A DNA stretch of 42,179 bases from an uncultured Lachnobacterium sp. (GTDB lineage Bacteria > Bacillota > Clostridia > Lachnospirales > Lachnospiraceae), in the NCBI GenBank assembly GCA_900546625.1, contig URDU01000025.1, positions 1 through 42,179 of the forward strand, in the 5' to 3' direction. Under the pieces are notes generated by a model, which was not told the DNA's origin, made no database searches, and saw only the letters and a program-made list of their open reading frames with translations. Shown piece by piece: positions 24,465-33,005 of the stretch. Both the position numbers and the translations under genes were made by a program. How positions within the stretch are numbered: the first letter of the stretch is position 1; each line of letters opens with the position of its first letter.

Positions 24465-24770
24465 ATGTTTGAAGTCAATGGTATAGCTTACGCAAGTGAA
24501 AAATCAAATAAAATTTCTATAACAGATGCAAAAGTTACAGATCATTTAATGATGATTGTGACATTTTCAGGCGGTGAAAAAAGAGTGTTTGATGCATCCG
24601 TTTTAACAGGTAGTGCATTTAAACCACTTGAAGACGATGCTATATTTTCAAATTTTAAAATTATGCATGGCGTCATTACATGGATGAATGATGAAATAGA
24701 TTGTGCTCCAGAATATATCTATGAGCATAGCTTCGAATATGAGGATAATATTTCTCCTATCGCCATGTAA
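24465..24770 (+). CDS. DUF2442 protein
   Basis: The 101-residue protein follows DUF4160 in the same operon (AAGGAG before the ATG). The DUF2442 core is visible at residues 26-85: DHLMMIVTFSGGEKRVFDAS, FKPLEDDAIFSNFKI, then GVITWMNDEIDCAPEYIYEHS. Small DUF2442 proteins often have a DNA-binding-like N-terminal part in longer relatives; here only the core is present with a short N-terminal strand. As the second member of the pair it could be the neutralising partner of DUF4160, but either polarity is possible. Confidence 0.85.
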   Translation: MFEVNGIAYASEKSNKISITDAKVTDHLMMIVTFSGGEKRVFDASVLTGSAFKPLEDDAIFSNFKIMHGVITWMNDEIDCAPEYIYEHSFEYEDNISPIAM

Positions 24771-24794
24771 GCTTCGATATTTCGCATGTCATAT

Positions 24795-24828
24795 GAGGAA
24801 AAGAGAGTATCGCTACTCTCTTTTCCTC
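24795..24828. terminator. convergent terminator overlapping a coding end
   Basis: GAGGAAAAGAGAGTA and TACTCTCTTTTCCTC pair perfectly (15 bp) around a 4-nt loop. The hairpin lies between DUF2442 (+) and the NUDIX gene (-) and contains the last five codons and stop (24813-24815) of the NUDIX gene. Neither side has a strong T-run. Confidence 0.7.
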
Positions 24829-25274
24829 ATCTTTATATATTCACGAAATACCGGTCTGATCGGATCAGAAATATCCTCCGGAATATCATCCACATCGAAA
24901 AACTTAAGCTCCTCGACTTCCTCCTCCTGGCGCTTTATGGTGCCGTGATATTTGCGGCATATGTATATGATTTCCACATTATAGACTTCATCGCCGTTAG
25001 GATAGATGTAGTGAGTCTCCTCTCCTGAATTAATATAAAACAGCTCCATCTCGTCTGCAACAAGTCCCATCTCCTCAAAGAGTTCTCTTTTTGCAGCCTC
25101 CTCGACAGTCTCTCCAAGCTCTATAGAACCGCCTGCGTAGCCCCACTGGTGATTGTCTGTGCGCTTTTCGAGAAGCACCTGTCCGTTTTCATTTTCAACG
25201 ATAATGCTCGCTCCTGCCTGCAGTAAAGGGGCATGTCCGACCACCTTTCTAAGATCCATTATATAATTGCTCAT
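24813..25274 (-). CDS. NUDIX hydrolase (MutT-like)
   Basis: The start ATG at 25274 (AAAGGACACAAC upstream) gives 153 residues; an open frame extending to 25361 has no ribosome site. The Nudix box is canonical: GGSIELGETVEEAAKRELFEEMGL (residues 48-71) with the REx2EE metal ligands. The residues before it (GQVLLEKRTDNHQWGYAGG) are typical of small MutT-type nucleotide sanitisers. The C-terminal tail is acidic and basic in turn (KRQEEEVEELKFFDVDDIP). The substrate is unknown. It is a single gene, convergent with the DUF4160/DUF2442 pair. Confidence 0.88.
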   Translation of the reverse strand: MSNYIMDLRKVVGHAPLLQAGASIIVENENGQVLLEKRTDNHQWGYAGGSIELGETVEEAAKRELFEEMGLVADEMELFYINSGEETHYIYPNGDEVYNVEIIYICRKYHGTIKRQEEEVEELKFFDVDDIPEDISDPIRPVFREYIKMRKRE

Positions 25275-25382
25275 GTTGTGTCCTTTCTTATATCTCATCA
25301 AGCAAAAAATCCGCTGTACTATAATACCTATAGTATAGCGGATTCCAAATTTGTTTTCCATATATAAAGCACATAAAATTCA

Positions 25383-26438
25383 TCAGCTCACAGCCCTGTA
25401 TTCCTCAAGCGCTTCCTTAGCCCTTGGTGTAAGCCTGCGTGGAACCGAAATCTCAACCGTCACATACTGGTCTCCCTTTACTGAAGGATTCTTCATGCTT
25501 GAAATACCCTTGCCCTTGAGACGTATCTTGCTGCCGCCCTGTGTACCTGCCTTGATGCTGCACTCCACATCTCCATAAAGAGTATGCACCCTCGCCTTAC
25601 CACCGAGAGCCGCTGTCGTAAACGGAACACGGATTGTACTGTATACATTCTGTCCCTTCCGCTCAAACTCACTGCTCGGTGTCACATTTACGTTGAGAAG
25701 CACATCTCCGGCTGCACCACCGTTTCTGCCCGGATTTCCCTGTCCTTTAAGTCTGACTGTCTTGCCGGACTCGATTCCTGCCGGAATATGGATGGACAGA
25801 TTGGAAACCTTGCCTGTGGACGGATCCTGTAATGAAATGGATTTCTCGCATCCGAAAACAGCCTCGTCAAAAGAAATCGTAAGGTCAGCCATAACATCAG
25901 AACCCTTGCGGCCGGCTGAACTTCTGCCACCTGAGAAATTACTCCAGCTACCGCTATTTCCGGTAAATCCACTGTTACCACTTGTACTCCAGCCACTGTG
26001 ATTACTGCCGCCATGTGAAAACATATCTCCGAACATTGAGAAAATATCATCCATATCCCCGGAGCCGTTCTCATAATGAAATTCCTGACGTGTAAACGGT
26101 CCGCCATTTGAGCTGTATGAGCCACTGAAAGAGCCATTGCCGCCGAAGCCTCCAAATCCGCCGAAGCCGCCCTGTGCTGCCTGTCTTGCAGCCTCCTCGG
26201 AAAAGCCCTCCTGCAGTCCTGCAAAGCCAAACTCGTCATAGAGCTTACGCTTTTTCTCATCACTTAATACATTGTATGCCTCCGTGACATCCTTGAACAT
26301 CTCCTCAGCATGCGCATCTCCTGCATTGGTATCAGGATGATACTTCTTTGCCAGCTTACGATAAGCCCTCTTTATTGCCTCTTTATCCGCACTCTTGTTC
26401 ACTCCGAGAGTCTCATAATAATCTCTCTTTGCTGCCAT
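25383..26438 (-). CDS. DnaJ-family co-chaperone without zinc finger (CbpA-like)
   Basis: This protein stimulates DnaK ATPase. From ATG 26438 (AGGTGAG upstream; a GTG three codons earlier is possible) it has 351 residues. The J domain (about 4-68) contains YYETLGV, the essential HPD in [12 protein letters not shown], and [10 protein letters not shown] long Gly/Phe/Ser-rich linker follows (about 88-195; repeated GGFGGFGG, then Ser/Gly/Trp-rich). The C-terminal substrate domain has [29 protein letters not shown] and [16 protein letters not shown]. The CxxCxGxG zinc centre of true DnaJ is absent, so this is the CbpA/class II type. It lies directly downstream of hsp20 on the same strand and may share its heat-shock transcript. 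Confidence 0.92.
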   Translation of the reverse strand: MAAKRDYYETLGVNKSADKEAIKRAYRKLAKKYHPDTNAGDAHAEEMFKDVTEAYNVLSDEKKRKLYDEFGFAGLQEGFSEEAARQAAQGGFGGFGGFGGNGSFSGSYSSNGGPFTRQEFHYENGSGDMDDIFSMFGDMFSHGGSNHSGWSTSGNSGFTGNSGSWSNFSGGRSSAGRKGSDVMADLTISFDEAVFGCEKSISLQDPSTGKVSNLSIHIPAGIESGKTVRLKGQGNPGRNGGAAGDVLLNVNVTPSSEFERKGQNVYSTIRVPFTTAALGGKARVHTLYGDVECSIKAGTQGGSKIRLKGKGISSMKNPSVKGDQYVTVEISVPRRLTPRAKEALEEYRAVS

Positions 26439-26515
26439 TATACTCACCTGCCTTTCTATTTACCCGTAACAATTTATCATCATAATTAAACATTATAAAT
26501 TACACCATATAGTAT

Positions 26516-26541
26516 AAGCGGACTGCACAGGCAGCCCGCTT
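26516..26541 (-). terminator. hairpin between hsp20 and the dnaJ-like gene
   Basis: AAGCGGGCTGC and GCAGTCCGCTT (minus-strand reading) form an 11-bp stem with a 4-nt loop, 19 nt after the hsp20 stop. No T-run follows, so it may be an RNA-processing or stabilising hairpin with read-through into the dnaJ-like gene rather than a full terminator. Confidence 0.5.
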
Positions 26542-26559
26542 ATCATTTGCAATATCTGA

Positions 26560-27033
26560 TTATCCCTCGATGGAGATACATTTCTTTTCCTCAACCTGTG
26601 GTTTAGGCTGCTTCTTTGGAATATCCAGGCGAAGGATTCCATGCTTGAAGGATGCCTTTATGTCATCCTGCTCAATCTCGTCACCCACATAGAAGGTTCT
26701 CTGGCAGCTTCCTGAGTAGCGCTCTCTGCAGATATACTTCTTGCCATCTTCCTCTTTCTGATCTTTCTCTAAGCCTTTCTCTGCTGTAATGGTAAGATAA
26801 CCATTCTCTAAAGAAGCCTTAATCTCATCCTTTTTGAATCCCGGAAGATCCATCTCAAGCTCATAGCCTTTATCGCTTTCCTTGATATCTGTGAGCATCA
26901 TTCTCTTTCCGTTGTGTCCGTATAATTTCTTCTGTGCCTTCTCTACGTCCCTGTCATCAAACCAAGGATCATTGAACCATGGATTACTGAAAAATGTATC
27001 AAATAAGTTGTTGTTTGTAGTTGTTAATAACAT
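26560..27033 (-). CDS. hsp20: small heat-shock protein, Hsp20/alpha-crystallin family
   Basis: This ATP-independent holdase chaperone has 157 residues: a Phe/Trp-rich N-terminal arm (LFDTFFSNPWFNDPWFDD), the alpha-crystallin domain (about 45-140; DIKESDKGYELEMDLPGFKKDEIKASLENGYLTI, then ERYSGSCQRTFYV and KASFKHGILRLDIPKK) and a C-terminal ISI motif that docks neighbouring subunits. AAGGAGG precedes the ATG. A perfect CIRCE operator overlaps its promoter, so it is under HrcA control, unusual enough for an Hsp20 gene to note. The dnaJ-like gene follows on the same strand. Confidence 0.95.
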   Translation of the reverse strand: MLLTTTNNNLFDTFFSNPWFNDPWFDDRDVEKAQKKLYGHNGKRMMLTDIKESDKGYELEMDLPGFKKDEIKASLENGYLTITAEKGLEKDQKEEDGKKYICRERYSGSCQRTFYVGDEIEQDDIKASFKHGILRLDIPKKQPKPQVEEKKCISIEG

Positions 27034-27100
27034 AGGTCATACCTCCTTATATACCTGTAACTTTCCTTTCGGAAATTTGCTTTCTTTTGTTTACAAGTAT

Positions 27101-27129
27101 GTTATAGCACTATTATTAGCACTCGTCAA
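27101..27129 (-). promoter_or_regulatory. sigma-A promoter of hsp20
   Basis: Minus strand -35 TTGACG (27124-27129) and -10 TATAAC (27101-27106) with a 17-bp spacer. The -35 lies inside the CIRCE spacer and the left arm runs into the promoter spacer, so HrcA binding would exclude polymerase. Confidence 0.8.
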
Positions 27130-27142
27130 TAGCGAGTGCTAA
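27116..27142. promoter_or_regulatory. CIRCE operator (HrcA binding site)
   Basis: TTAGCACTC (27116-27124), nine spacer bases, GAGTGCTAA (27134-27142): an exact match to the CIRCE consensus. HrcA represses from it until heat stress titrates GroEL. The only other gene close by, at 27167, is transcribed toward it and is not a target. Confidence 0.96.
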
Positions 27143-27166
27143 TAAAAATTATAAACTTTTTATTAA

Positions 27167-27751
27167 TTAGTTACAGCACAACCTTATCTTCTGCGGATAA
27201 TACTGCAGCACCATATACAGCTTCATCTTATCTACCCTGCTCCAGTCTTTCTTTGAAACCTGACCCTCATTCATTGCATACGGTATCACAAAGGACTCCT
27301 CCTCACCGGCATTAAGCTTTATCTCCAAAGCTTCCAAAGTAGGATTTAATTTAAAAAACAGCTCCATGTCATACTGATTACCATTGGTTCCCATTTCAAA
27401 TGCAAGGCTTGTAAGATCAAGTGATGTTGTATCGTCCTTTACCTTGGTAACTGACAACGTTATAAATCCCACACGCACACTGTCGAAAGGATACTCTGAA
27501 CCATCATCCATCTGATGATATACATAATCAGAACATTTTTCTTTTAGGAGGCTGCCATCGCCCCACTCCCATCCGGTCTGCTTTATCTCATAATTTCCAA
27601 GCTTAATAGTGTCATTTTCTGTATATGTGATGATCTTTGGGGATGGATAGCAATGATTCAGATAAACAATCCTTGCCAAAACAGCAATCATCACAATTCC
27701 TATGAGCATTCCCGATAAAAGTCTTACTTGTTTTGATTTCCTTTGCTTCAT
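27167..27751 (-). CDS. membrane-anchored extracytoplasmic protein, DUF5028-like (cassette B)
   Basis: The 194-residue protein has one N-terminal transmembrane helix (about residues 11-30, RLLSGMLIGIVMIAVLARIVYL) and an outside beta-rich domain (IKLGNYEIKQTGWEW, VGFITLSVTKV, MKLYMVLQYYPQKIRL). The length, topology and ending YPQKIRL match the family found as the last gene of these ABC cassettes; the second copy is at 30921-31529. It is the fifth and final gene of cassette B, 15 nt after the ATPase. Its role is unknown; as the exposed partner of an ABC exporter it might sense or sequester a peptide or antibiotic. The family name is recalled, not searched. Confidence 0.7.
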   Translation of the reverse strand: MKQRKSKQVRLLSGMLIGIVMIAVLARIVYLNHCYPSPKIITYTENDTIKLGNYEIKQTGWEWGDGSLLKEKCSDYVYHQMDDGSEYPFDSVRVGFITLSVTKVKDDTTSLDLTSLAFEMGTNGNQYDMELFFKLNPTLEALEIKLNAGEEESFVIPYAMNEGQVSKKDWSRVDKMKLYMVLQYYPQKIRLCCN

Positions 27752-27766
27752 AATAAATTCTCCTCG

Positions 27767-28393
27767 TTACTTCAATTTAAACCTTCCGCTGTCCACCAGA
27801 TAGATTACATCGGATAGATTTTCAAGCTCATCCTTATCGTGAGAGCTAAGCAGTATAAGACTTCCTTTATCACGCATATCCCTTATGATTTCCGACAGTT
27901 TTTCCTGCCCCGCCTTGTCCAGGGCGTTAAAAGGTTCATCCAGCAAAAGAAGCTTTGGTTCCTCCATAATAGCACAGGCAATACCCAGTCTCTGCTTCAT
28001 TCCAAGAGAATATTTTCTATACTTTCTCTTATCGTGTGGGTTCAGTCCAACCGTTTCAAGTGCCCTGCTTATATCAACTTCACCTTTATTTATTGATGCA
28101 AGCATTTTTAGATTGTCATAGCCTGTATAACTATCTATAAAGGCAGGATTCTCAATAAGCATTCCTATCTTTTCCGGAAAAGCCATATTTTTTCCAAGCA
28201 CCTTGCCGTCGATACTGATGGTACCGCTTGTAGGATACATAAGTCCGCTTACCGCTCTCATAAGCATTGTCTTGCCGGAGCCGTTTACGCCCTGAAATCC
28301 ATATATATTACCACTTTCCAGTGTCATGCATACATCATCGAGTACCAGAGCATCCTTTATCTTTTTAGAAACATGTTCTATCTCTATCTTCAT
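27767..28393 (-). CDS. ABC transporter ATPase (cassette B)
   Basis: The 208-residue nucleotide-binding subunit starts at ATG 28393 (GAGG 6 nt upstream; a GTG four codons earlier is an alternative). Motifs: Walker A GVNGSGKT, signature YSLGMKQRLGIA (LGMKQ in place of LSGGQ, as in BcrA/NatA types), Walker B LLLLDEPFNALD and an H-loop SSHDKDELE. It should form a homodimer serving the two permeases encoded just upstream (28402-30019). Transporters of this BcrAB/LanFEG-like type often export or confer immunity to peptides. Confidence 0.92.
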   Translation of the reverse strand: MKIEIEHVSKKIKDALVLDDVCMTLESGNIYGFQGVNGSGKTMLMRAVSGLMYPTSGTISIDGKVLGKNMAFPEKIGMLIENPAFIDSYTGYDNLKMLASINKGEVDISRALETVGLNPHDKRKYRKYSLGMKQRLGIACAIMEEPKLLLLDEPFNALDKAGQEKLSEIIRDMRDKGSLILLSSHDKDELENLSDVIYLVDSGRFKLK

Positions 28394-28401
28394 AAAATAC
28401 C

Positions 28402-29214
28402 TCACAAAATATTCTTTCTGTTAAAATACACACTTCCGGACACAATAGAAACCACCATCACAATAATGCAGCTTATTATTCCGGCAGCCGCATCCATTCC
28501 GCCCGCACAGAGCCTGTTGTTTCTGATGATCATAAGATAATTGCCCATAAGAAACGGACTCACCCAGTAGACAGACACCACAAGATAAACTATTGAAACA
28601 ATATATCCAGCGATCGCACCGGCAAAAATACTGATAGTAAGCTGCACCACCGCAATTGTACAGGCGCATAACATTGGCAGTATCAGCCATACAAGCACTT
28701 CATTTCCGGTCGAAAACTGCTGCATATCTATTCCCATTTCCATGAGCATATCATCAGGCTTTGTGCTCCACTTCCCGATTGCACATGTCACAGCCGCAAG
28801 AACCAGTATCATTGCAGCATAATACATAATCACATTTATGACCGTCCATATGTACTTACTCCATAACCACTTAAACCTGCTGCCTGACAATATCAGTGTC
28901 TTTTTGCCTGCACCATACAGATCTGACAATGGATAAAATCCTACCATAAAAAATAAAAACGCATAAAACAAAAACCACGACACCGGAATGGTAAATACGC
29001 TGTCATCTGTCTTTATGTATGGCGGCATACCCTGAAGTATATTTGTAAAGTATGCCAAAAATCCAAGCTCCGGTGAATTTACACTAAAATCACTGACGGT
29101 GATAAATGAAAAAAATACAAATATGAATACTCCGACTATCCATTTTATCTTGTTTTCCCTAAATCCTTTTCTGATATCATATAAGATCAGATTTGCAAAA
29201 ATTCTCCTATTCAT
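28402..29214 (-). CDS. ABC-2 type permease 2 (cassette B)
   Basis: The 270-residue integral membrane protein has about six hydrophobic segments (first at 28-46, WIVGVFIFVFFSFITV). ATG 29214 overlaps the stop of permease 1 (ATGAATAG), a sign of coupled translation; an upstream TTG is possible but unneeded. The conserved middle part (FYPLSDLYGAGKKTLILSGSRFKWLWSKYIW) also occurs in the copy at 32184-33005 (EYPFDNMTG...RIKNRSYWWASKCIY), showing common ancestry. Confidence 0.85.
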   Translation of the reverse strand: MNRRIFANLILYDIRKGFRENKIKWIVGVFIFVFFSFITVSDFSVNSPELGFLAYFTNILQGMPPYIKTDDSVFTIPVSWFLFYAFLFFMVGFYPLSDLYGAGKKTLILSGSRFKWLWSKYIWTVINVIMYYAAMILVLAAVTCAIGKWSTKPDDMLMEMGIDMQQFSTGNEVLVWLILPMLCACTIAVVQLTISIFAGAIAGYIVSIVYLVVSVYWVSPFLMGNYLMIIRNNRLCAGGMDAAAGIISCIIVMVVSIVSGSVYFNRKNIL

Positions 29215-30019
29215 AAGCAACAAGCTCTTTCTTTACCGCATGTATGTAAAATATAACATTTACCACTATAAGGATAATAAATGCACAGATTACAACCCGG
29301 ATATCATTTCTAAACGGTGCACTTGGTCTAAGAAACATTACCGGTGATAAACTCACCCTGTTTACAAAATGAACCATGCAGAACACAAATATGTATATGA
29401 TAAACGGTGTCAGCAATATCCAGAACCGGTTTCTTACAAAATTAACAGCCCACAACACCGCACAGTTTAAAAGTCCCCAGAAGCAGCCATCAATCAGCAC
29501 AAAAATCAGATTGTATACAAGTGGATGTGTATAAAATACCCCTGACATGATATCCATTGCCGCTACCGGGAATGTGCCTGTTCCTACCTGTGGTATTACC
29601 ATCGGAAATACCATTGCAGTAAGCAGAAAGTCAAACACCAGTGGTATCATTCCAATAAGCGCACCGCTTACAAATGCAGCCCCATATTTTGCTCTTATAT
29701 AATCACTCTTCTTTCCTCTTGATATAATCTGGGCAGCATACCCTGATTTAACATCAAAATAAAAGCTTCTGCCATACGGTATGGCACACAAAGCGGGCAT
29801 TATCAGATAAAGCAGCAATGGCTGCACACTTGCATTATCCGCACCTATCCATTTCTCATATGCAGACAACGGATACGTGTCGGAGTAAACATACATCCTC
29901 CATATCCACACATTTTCCATAAAATGCCATACACATATTGCAAACGCAACACACAATGTGGCAGCAAACAATCTATTTCTAAAAGCACGTTTAATTTCGA
30001 GTTTAAATATTCTATTCAT
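29207..30019 (-). CDS. ABC-2 type permease 1 (cassette B)
   Basis: The 270-residue membrane protein has about six spans. It starts MNRIFKLEIKRAFRNR, a basic amphipathic segment that typically faces the cytoplasm and contacts the ATPase, and ends with FYIHAVKKELVAYE. The segment ADNASVQPLLLYLIMPALCAIPYGRSFYFDVKSGYAAQI aligns with the other copy (33834: ADVTSFETAVFFFLMPLLVALPYGWSLVYEMKSSYTKN). Two nt separate it from the lipoprotein stop, with GGAG in the end of that gene as ribosome site. Confidence 0.85.
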   Translation of the reverse strand: MNRIFKLEIKRAFRNRLFAATLCVAFAICVWHFMENVWIWRMYVYSDTYPLSAYEKWIGADNASVQPLLLYLIMPALCAIPYGRSFYFDVKSGYAAQIISRGKKSDYIRAKYGAAFVSGALIGMIPLVFDFLLTAMVFPMVIPQVGTGTFPVAAMDIMSGVFYTHPLVYNLIFVLIDGCFWGLLNCAVLWAVNFVRNRFWILLTPFIIYIFVFCMVHFVNRVSLSPVMFLRPSAPFRNDIRVVICAFIILIVVNVIFYIHAVKKELVAYE

Positions 30020-30021
30020 AA

Positions 30022-30735
30022 CTACAGCTCCAGTTTAAAATATTTCTTCACCGTATCATTGGTTTTTGAATCTTTGCCCTCTATACAGTAATAAATACAT
30101 TTAGTATCTTCAGGCATTCCCTCATCTTGAATAATATATCCCAGCTCTGATGTAATACCCTCGCCCTTGCCTAAAACATAATGATATACATCACTTTCAT
30201 CTCCTCCAAGCCAATAGTTGTCTATATATACACAATCTGAGTTTTCCTGTATTCTCTCCATATCATCCTTGATGGCATACAGAACACCCACATTTCTATT
30301 ACCTTCAATCTGCTTATCATCTCCATCCTTATAAACGATTGTCAATGTTATAAAAATATAACTATTACCATTACTCAGATTATAATTATCATCAATAGCT
30401 TCACCATATAAATCTTTCAAATAATCCAAAACAGTATCCTTATTTCTGTTTCCAAACTCTGTGGTATGCTCATACTTTTCAATTTTATAAGTAATTCCAT
30501 TTATCTCAATTGTATCATCAACTGACACGATATCGTCTTTGTTAACATACTCCGCATCCTGCACATATGTAGCCGGAGTCTGGTCTACTACACTGGTGTC
30601 ACTTTCTGTCTTTGAATCCTCATCCTTTACAATACCGGATTTTCCCTCTAGCCCGGCATTTGATTGTGAACATGCTGAAAGCCCCACTGCCATCATGATC
30701 ACTGCCATTATTGCTGTAATTTTTTTCTTCTTCAT
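30022..30735 (-). CDS. DUF5027-like lipoprotein (cassette B)
   Basis: The 237-residue protein begins MKKKKITAIMAVIMMAVGLSAC, a lipoprotein signal with lipobox LSAC, followed by a Ser/Asp/Glu-rich linker and a beta-rich domain from about residue 65 (SVDDTIEINGITYKIEKYEHTTEFG; later TLTIVYKDGDDKQIEG). It is the first gene of cassette B with AAAGGAG upstream. A paralog heads the ABC part of cassette A (33848-34525). The outer, anchored position suggests a substrate-capture or immunity role next to the permeases; that is inference. Confidence 0.72.
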   Translation of the reverse strand: MKKKKITAIMAVIMMAVGLSACSQSNAGLEGKSGIVKDEDSKTESDTSVVDQTPATYVQDAEYVNKDDIVSVDDTIEINGITYKIEKYEHTTEFGNRNKDTVLDYLKDLYGEAIDDNYNLSNGNSYIFITLTIVYKDGDDKQIEGNRNVGVLYAIKDDMERIQENSDCVYIDNYWLGGDESDVYHYVLGKGEGITSELGYIIQDEGMPEDTKCIYYCIEGKDSKTNDTVKKYFKLEL

Positions 30736-30779
30736 ACTCTTTCTTCTCCTTTGATTGCTGATGTTTAATTGTTATGATG

Positions 30780-30785
30780 ATTATA
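30780..30785 (-). promoter_or_regulatory. -10 box of cassette B
   Basis: TATAAT on the minus strand at 30780-30785, about 45 nt before the lipoprotein start, without a consensus -35. The upstream region lacks the operator found before cassette A, so the two cassettes are probably controlled differently. Confidence 0.4.
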
Positions 30786-30862
30786 AACCTGTGATGTGTC
30801 ATAGTTGTAAAATACTCCGGAGCAATCTGCCCTCGTATTGTTAATTTAAAATTTTTCATAAA

Positions 30863-30898
30863 AAAATCCATTGCAATATTAAAATTGCAACGGATTTT
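30863..30898 (-). terminator. cassette A terminator (copy 1 of a repeated hairpin)
   Basis: AAAATCCATTGCAAT pairs with ATTGCAACGGATTTT (15 bp, one G-U) around a 6-nt loop, with extra A/T at both ends, 22 nt after the stop of the gene at 30921. A second copy with the same stem and the same flank (TATGTAAT.TTATAAAAATCC on the minus strand) is at 36998-37034. Confidence 0.85.
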
Positions 30899-30920
30899 AT
30901 AAAATTACATAAATATCTTA

Positions 30921-31529
30921 TCAACTTAATGGAACAACTTTCTTGGTCGGGTAAAGAGTGACTACCAAATTCATGCCATAGTCCTCTATATCTTCCCAGG
31001 TCTTTTTATCATATTGATAATCATATAATCCAAATGTAAGACTAATATCTATACTTGAATTTTTTACCAAGGCAATATCTGATGCACCTCCCAATTTAGG
31101 ATTTGCAACTGAAAGCATATTGGTATCTAAACTGTTCACTGCGCCAAATTTTTGTATATAGAACTCATGAAGCGAAATTCCTATGTCATCATTTGCCCCA
31201 TTATTGCTTAAAGTTACATTTACCTCGTAGATTTTATCTGGTACAAAAGTAAATTCATCATTTGCATTATATTTTTTTAAAAAATCCTCATAATTAATAA
31301 CATCAGCCTCATTTACCCTGATTGAATATCCGGTCATGGGATAATTAATCAATATATCATCCCCAAATTCAACAGTTTCTCCCATTTTATATGAAATAGT
31401 ATATGTTTTAGAAACAAGCCCATTCACTTTTTTCACACGATCTATATACACACAACACAATACAATGAGAATTACAATAGCTGCTACTATTACAATAATA
31501 TGCCTTTTATGTAATTTCTTCTCTTTCAT
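30921..31529 (-). CDS. membrane-anchored extracytoplasmic protein, DUF5028-like (cassette A)
   Basis: The 202-residue protein has one membrane helix at about residues 10-28 (IIVIVAAIVILIVLCCVYI) and a beta-rich outer domain. It ends MNLVVTLYPTKKVVPL, parallel to the ending of the cassette B copy at 27167-27751. Good GGAGGGG before the ATG. It is the last gene of cassette A and is followed by the repeated terminator. It is a clear but diverged paralog of the cassette B protein; the function is unknown. Confidence 0.7.
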   Translation of the reverse strand: MKEKKLHKRHIIVIVAAIVILIVLCCVYIDRVKKVNGLVSKTYTISYKMGETVEFGDDILINYPMTGYSIRVNEADVINYEDFLKKYNANDEFTFVPDKIYEVNVTLSNNGANDDIGISLHEFYIQKFGAVNSLDTNMLSVANPKLGGASDIALVKNSSIDISLTFGLYDYQYDKKTWEDIEDYGMNLVVTLYPTKKVVPLS

Positions 31530-31539
31530 AACCCCTCCA

Positions 31540-32181
31540 TTATTTTGCGCCTTCTACATCTACAATTTTTCCATCTTTCATAAAAACTATAACATCTGAA
31601 TATTCCCGAAGACGCATTTCTTCATGACATGATAAAATAACCAATGTACCACGCTCTTTTTCTTCATTCATTATTTTTGTAAAAAGCTCTACTCCGTCCT
31701 CATCAAGTGCATTGATTGGCTCATCCAACAATAATATTGATGGTTCATCCATTATTGCAGCAGCAATACCAAGCCTTTGTTTCATACCAAGTGAATACTT
31801 TCTATACTTTCTTTTATCATCAGGATCAAGCCCAACCTTTATCAATATATGCTTAAGTTTCTCAACATCCACACTTCCAGACAATTCAGCCAACAATTTC
31901 AGATTTTCCAACCCCGTGTATCTATCCAAAAAAACCGGATTTTCAAGCAACAGTCCTATACTCTCCGGAAAAGAAATGTCACGGCCAAGTTCTTTTTCGG
32001 AAACAAATATCTTTCCATCAGACGGAAAGATCAACCCTGCTATAAGTCTCATCAACATGGTCTTTCCTGAGCCATTTATTCCCTTCAGACCATATACTTT
32101 CCCATCTTCAAAAGTGAAATTGATGTGATCCAAAACTATTCTGTCTTTTATATTTTTACTTACATCTTCAAGTTTAATCAT
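31540..32181 (-). CDS. ABC transporter ATPase (cassette A)
   Basis: The 213-residue nucleotide-binding subunit has Walker A GINGSGKT, signature YSLGMKQRLGIA, Walker B ILLLDEPINALD and H-loop CHEEMRL. It is highly similar to the cassette B ATPase (same KYRKYSLGMKQRLGIA... stretch and the FPE.IG.L.ENP.F.D.YTG.. block), so the cassettes arose by duplication. AAGGA precedes the ATG; 2 nt after the permease stop. Confidence 0.92.
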   Translation of the reverse strand: MIKLEDVSKNIKDRIVLDHINFTFEDGKVYGLKGINGSGKTMLMRLIAGLIFPSDGKIFVSEKELGRDISFPESIGLLLENPVFLDRYTGLENLKLLAELSGSVDVEKLKHILIKVGLDPDDKRKYRKYSLGMKQRLGIAAAIMDEPSILLLDEPINALDEDGVELFTKIMNEEKERGTLVILSCHEEMRLREYSDVIVFMKDGKIVDVEGAK

Positions 32182-32183
32182 AT

Positions 32184-33005
32184 CTAATTTTCCTTATTCA
32201 AAATATCATATTTTCTAATACGTATAAGTCCCACTGTGATGCAAACCACTATAACCAATAATTCAACACATATACCTGTAGTCAGCGAATATCCATCCTC
32301 TATGCAAAAAGCACTTCTTTTTAGCATAGCAAAATTTCCTATCAGAAACGGTGTTTTAAAATATGTCGCTGCAAATATATAAAATGTAACTATCCAAAAA
32401 CAATACAGCCTATCAATATATAATTGCAGACACAACATAATCATATTGAATGCTATTCCCGTTAATACAGGTAATATAATTGTTAAAATGACAACCTCGA
32501 TATGTGATAAATCTTTTATTATTTCTATAGATATATAATCCATATTTACAATATCCGAATATGTAAATGAAAGTTCTGCTCCTGAAACAACAGACGCAAT
32601 CAAGGCTCCCATGTACCACATAACAAAATACAACAGTGTGCTGCATGTTGTATAAATGCACTTTGAAGCCCACCAATATGACCGATTTTTAATCCTTACA
32701 ATTACGGATAATCCATGTCCTGTCATATTATCAAATGGATATTCCAATGTTATATACGCTCCCAAAATATATATAATAAGCCATACTATCGGAAATACAA
32801 ATGCATCACTAATATCTTTCTCAAATGGTTCTTTCCCTTGAAATAAATAAAATAGCATATTTGTGATTGTTGGATTGACATCTTTTATTATCATTCTGAA
32901 AGCAAAAATAATTATAAACCCCATCACGAATGTTATTAAATACTTATATATCTTTGGTAATATCCCATTCTTTAAATCATATTTTACAAGTCTACAAAAC
33001 TTCAT
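32184..33005 (-). CDS. ABC-2 type permease 2 (cassette A)
   Basis: The protein has 273 residues from ATG 33005, which lies inside the last codons of permease 1 (14-nt overlap). It has about six hydrophobic segments, the first at 24-43 (YLITFVMGFIIIFAFRMI). It corresponds in order and in the central basic loop to the cassette B gene at 28402-29214. Markedly more AT-rich than the cassette B copy. Confidence 0.83.
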   Translation of the reverse strand: MKFCRLVKYDLKNGILPKIYKYLITFVMGFIIIFAFRMIIKDVNPTITNMLFYLFQGKEPFEKDISDAFVFPIVWLIIYILGAYITLEYPFDNMTGHGLSVIVRIKNRSYWWASKCIYTTCSTLLYFVMWYMGALIASVVSGAELSFTYSDIVNMDYISIEIIKDLSHIEVVILTIILPVLTGIAFNMIMLCLQLYIDRLYCFWIVTFYIFAATYFKTPFLIGNFAMLKRSAFCIEDGYSLTTGICVELLVIVVCITVGLIRIRKYDILNKEN

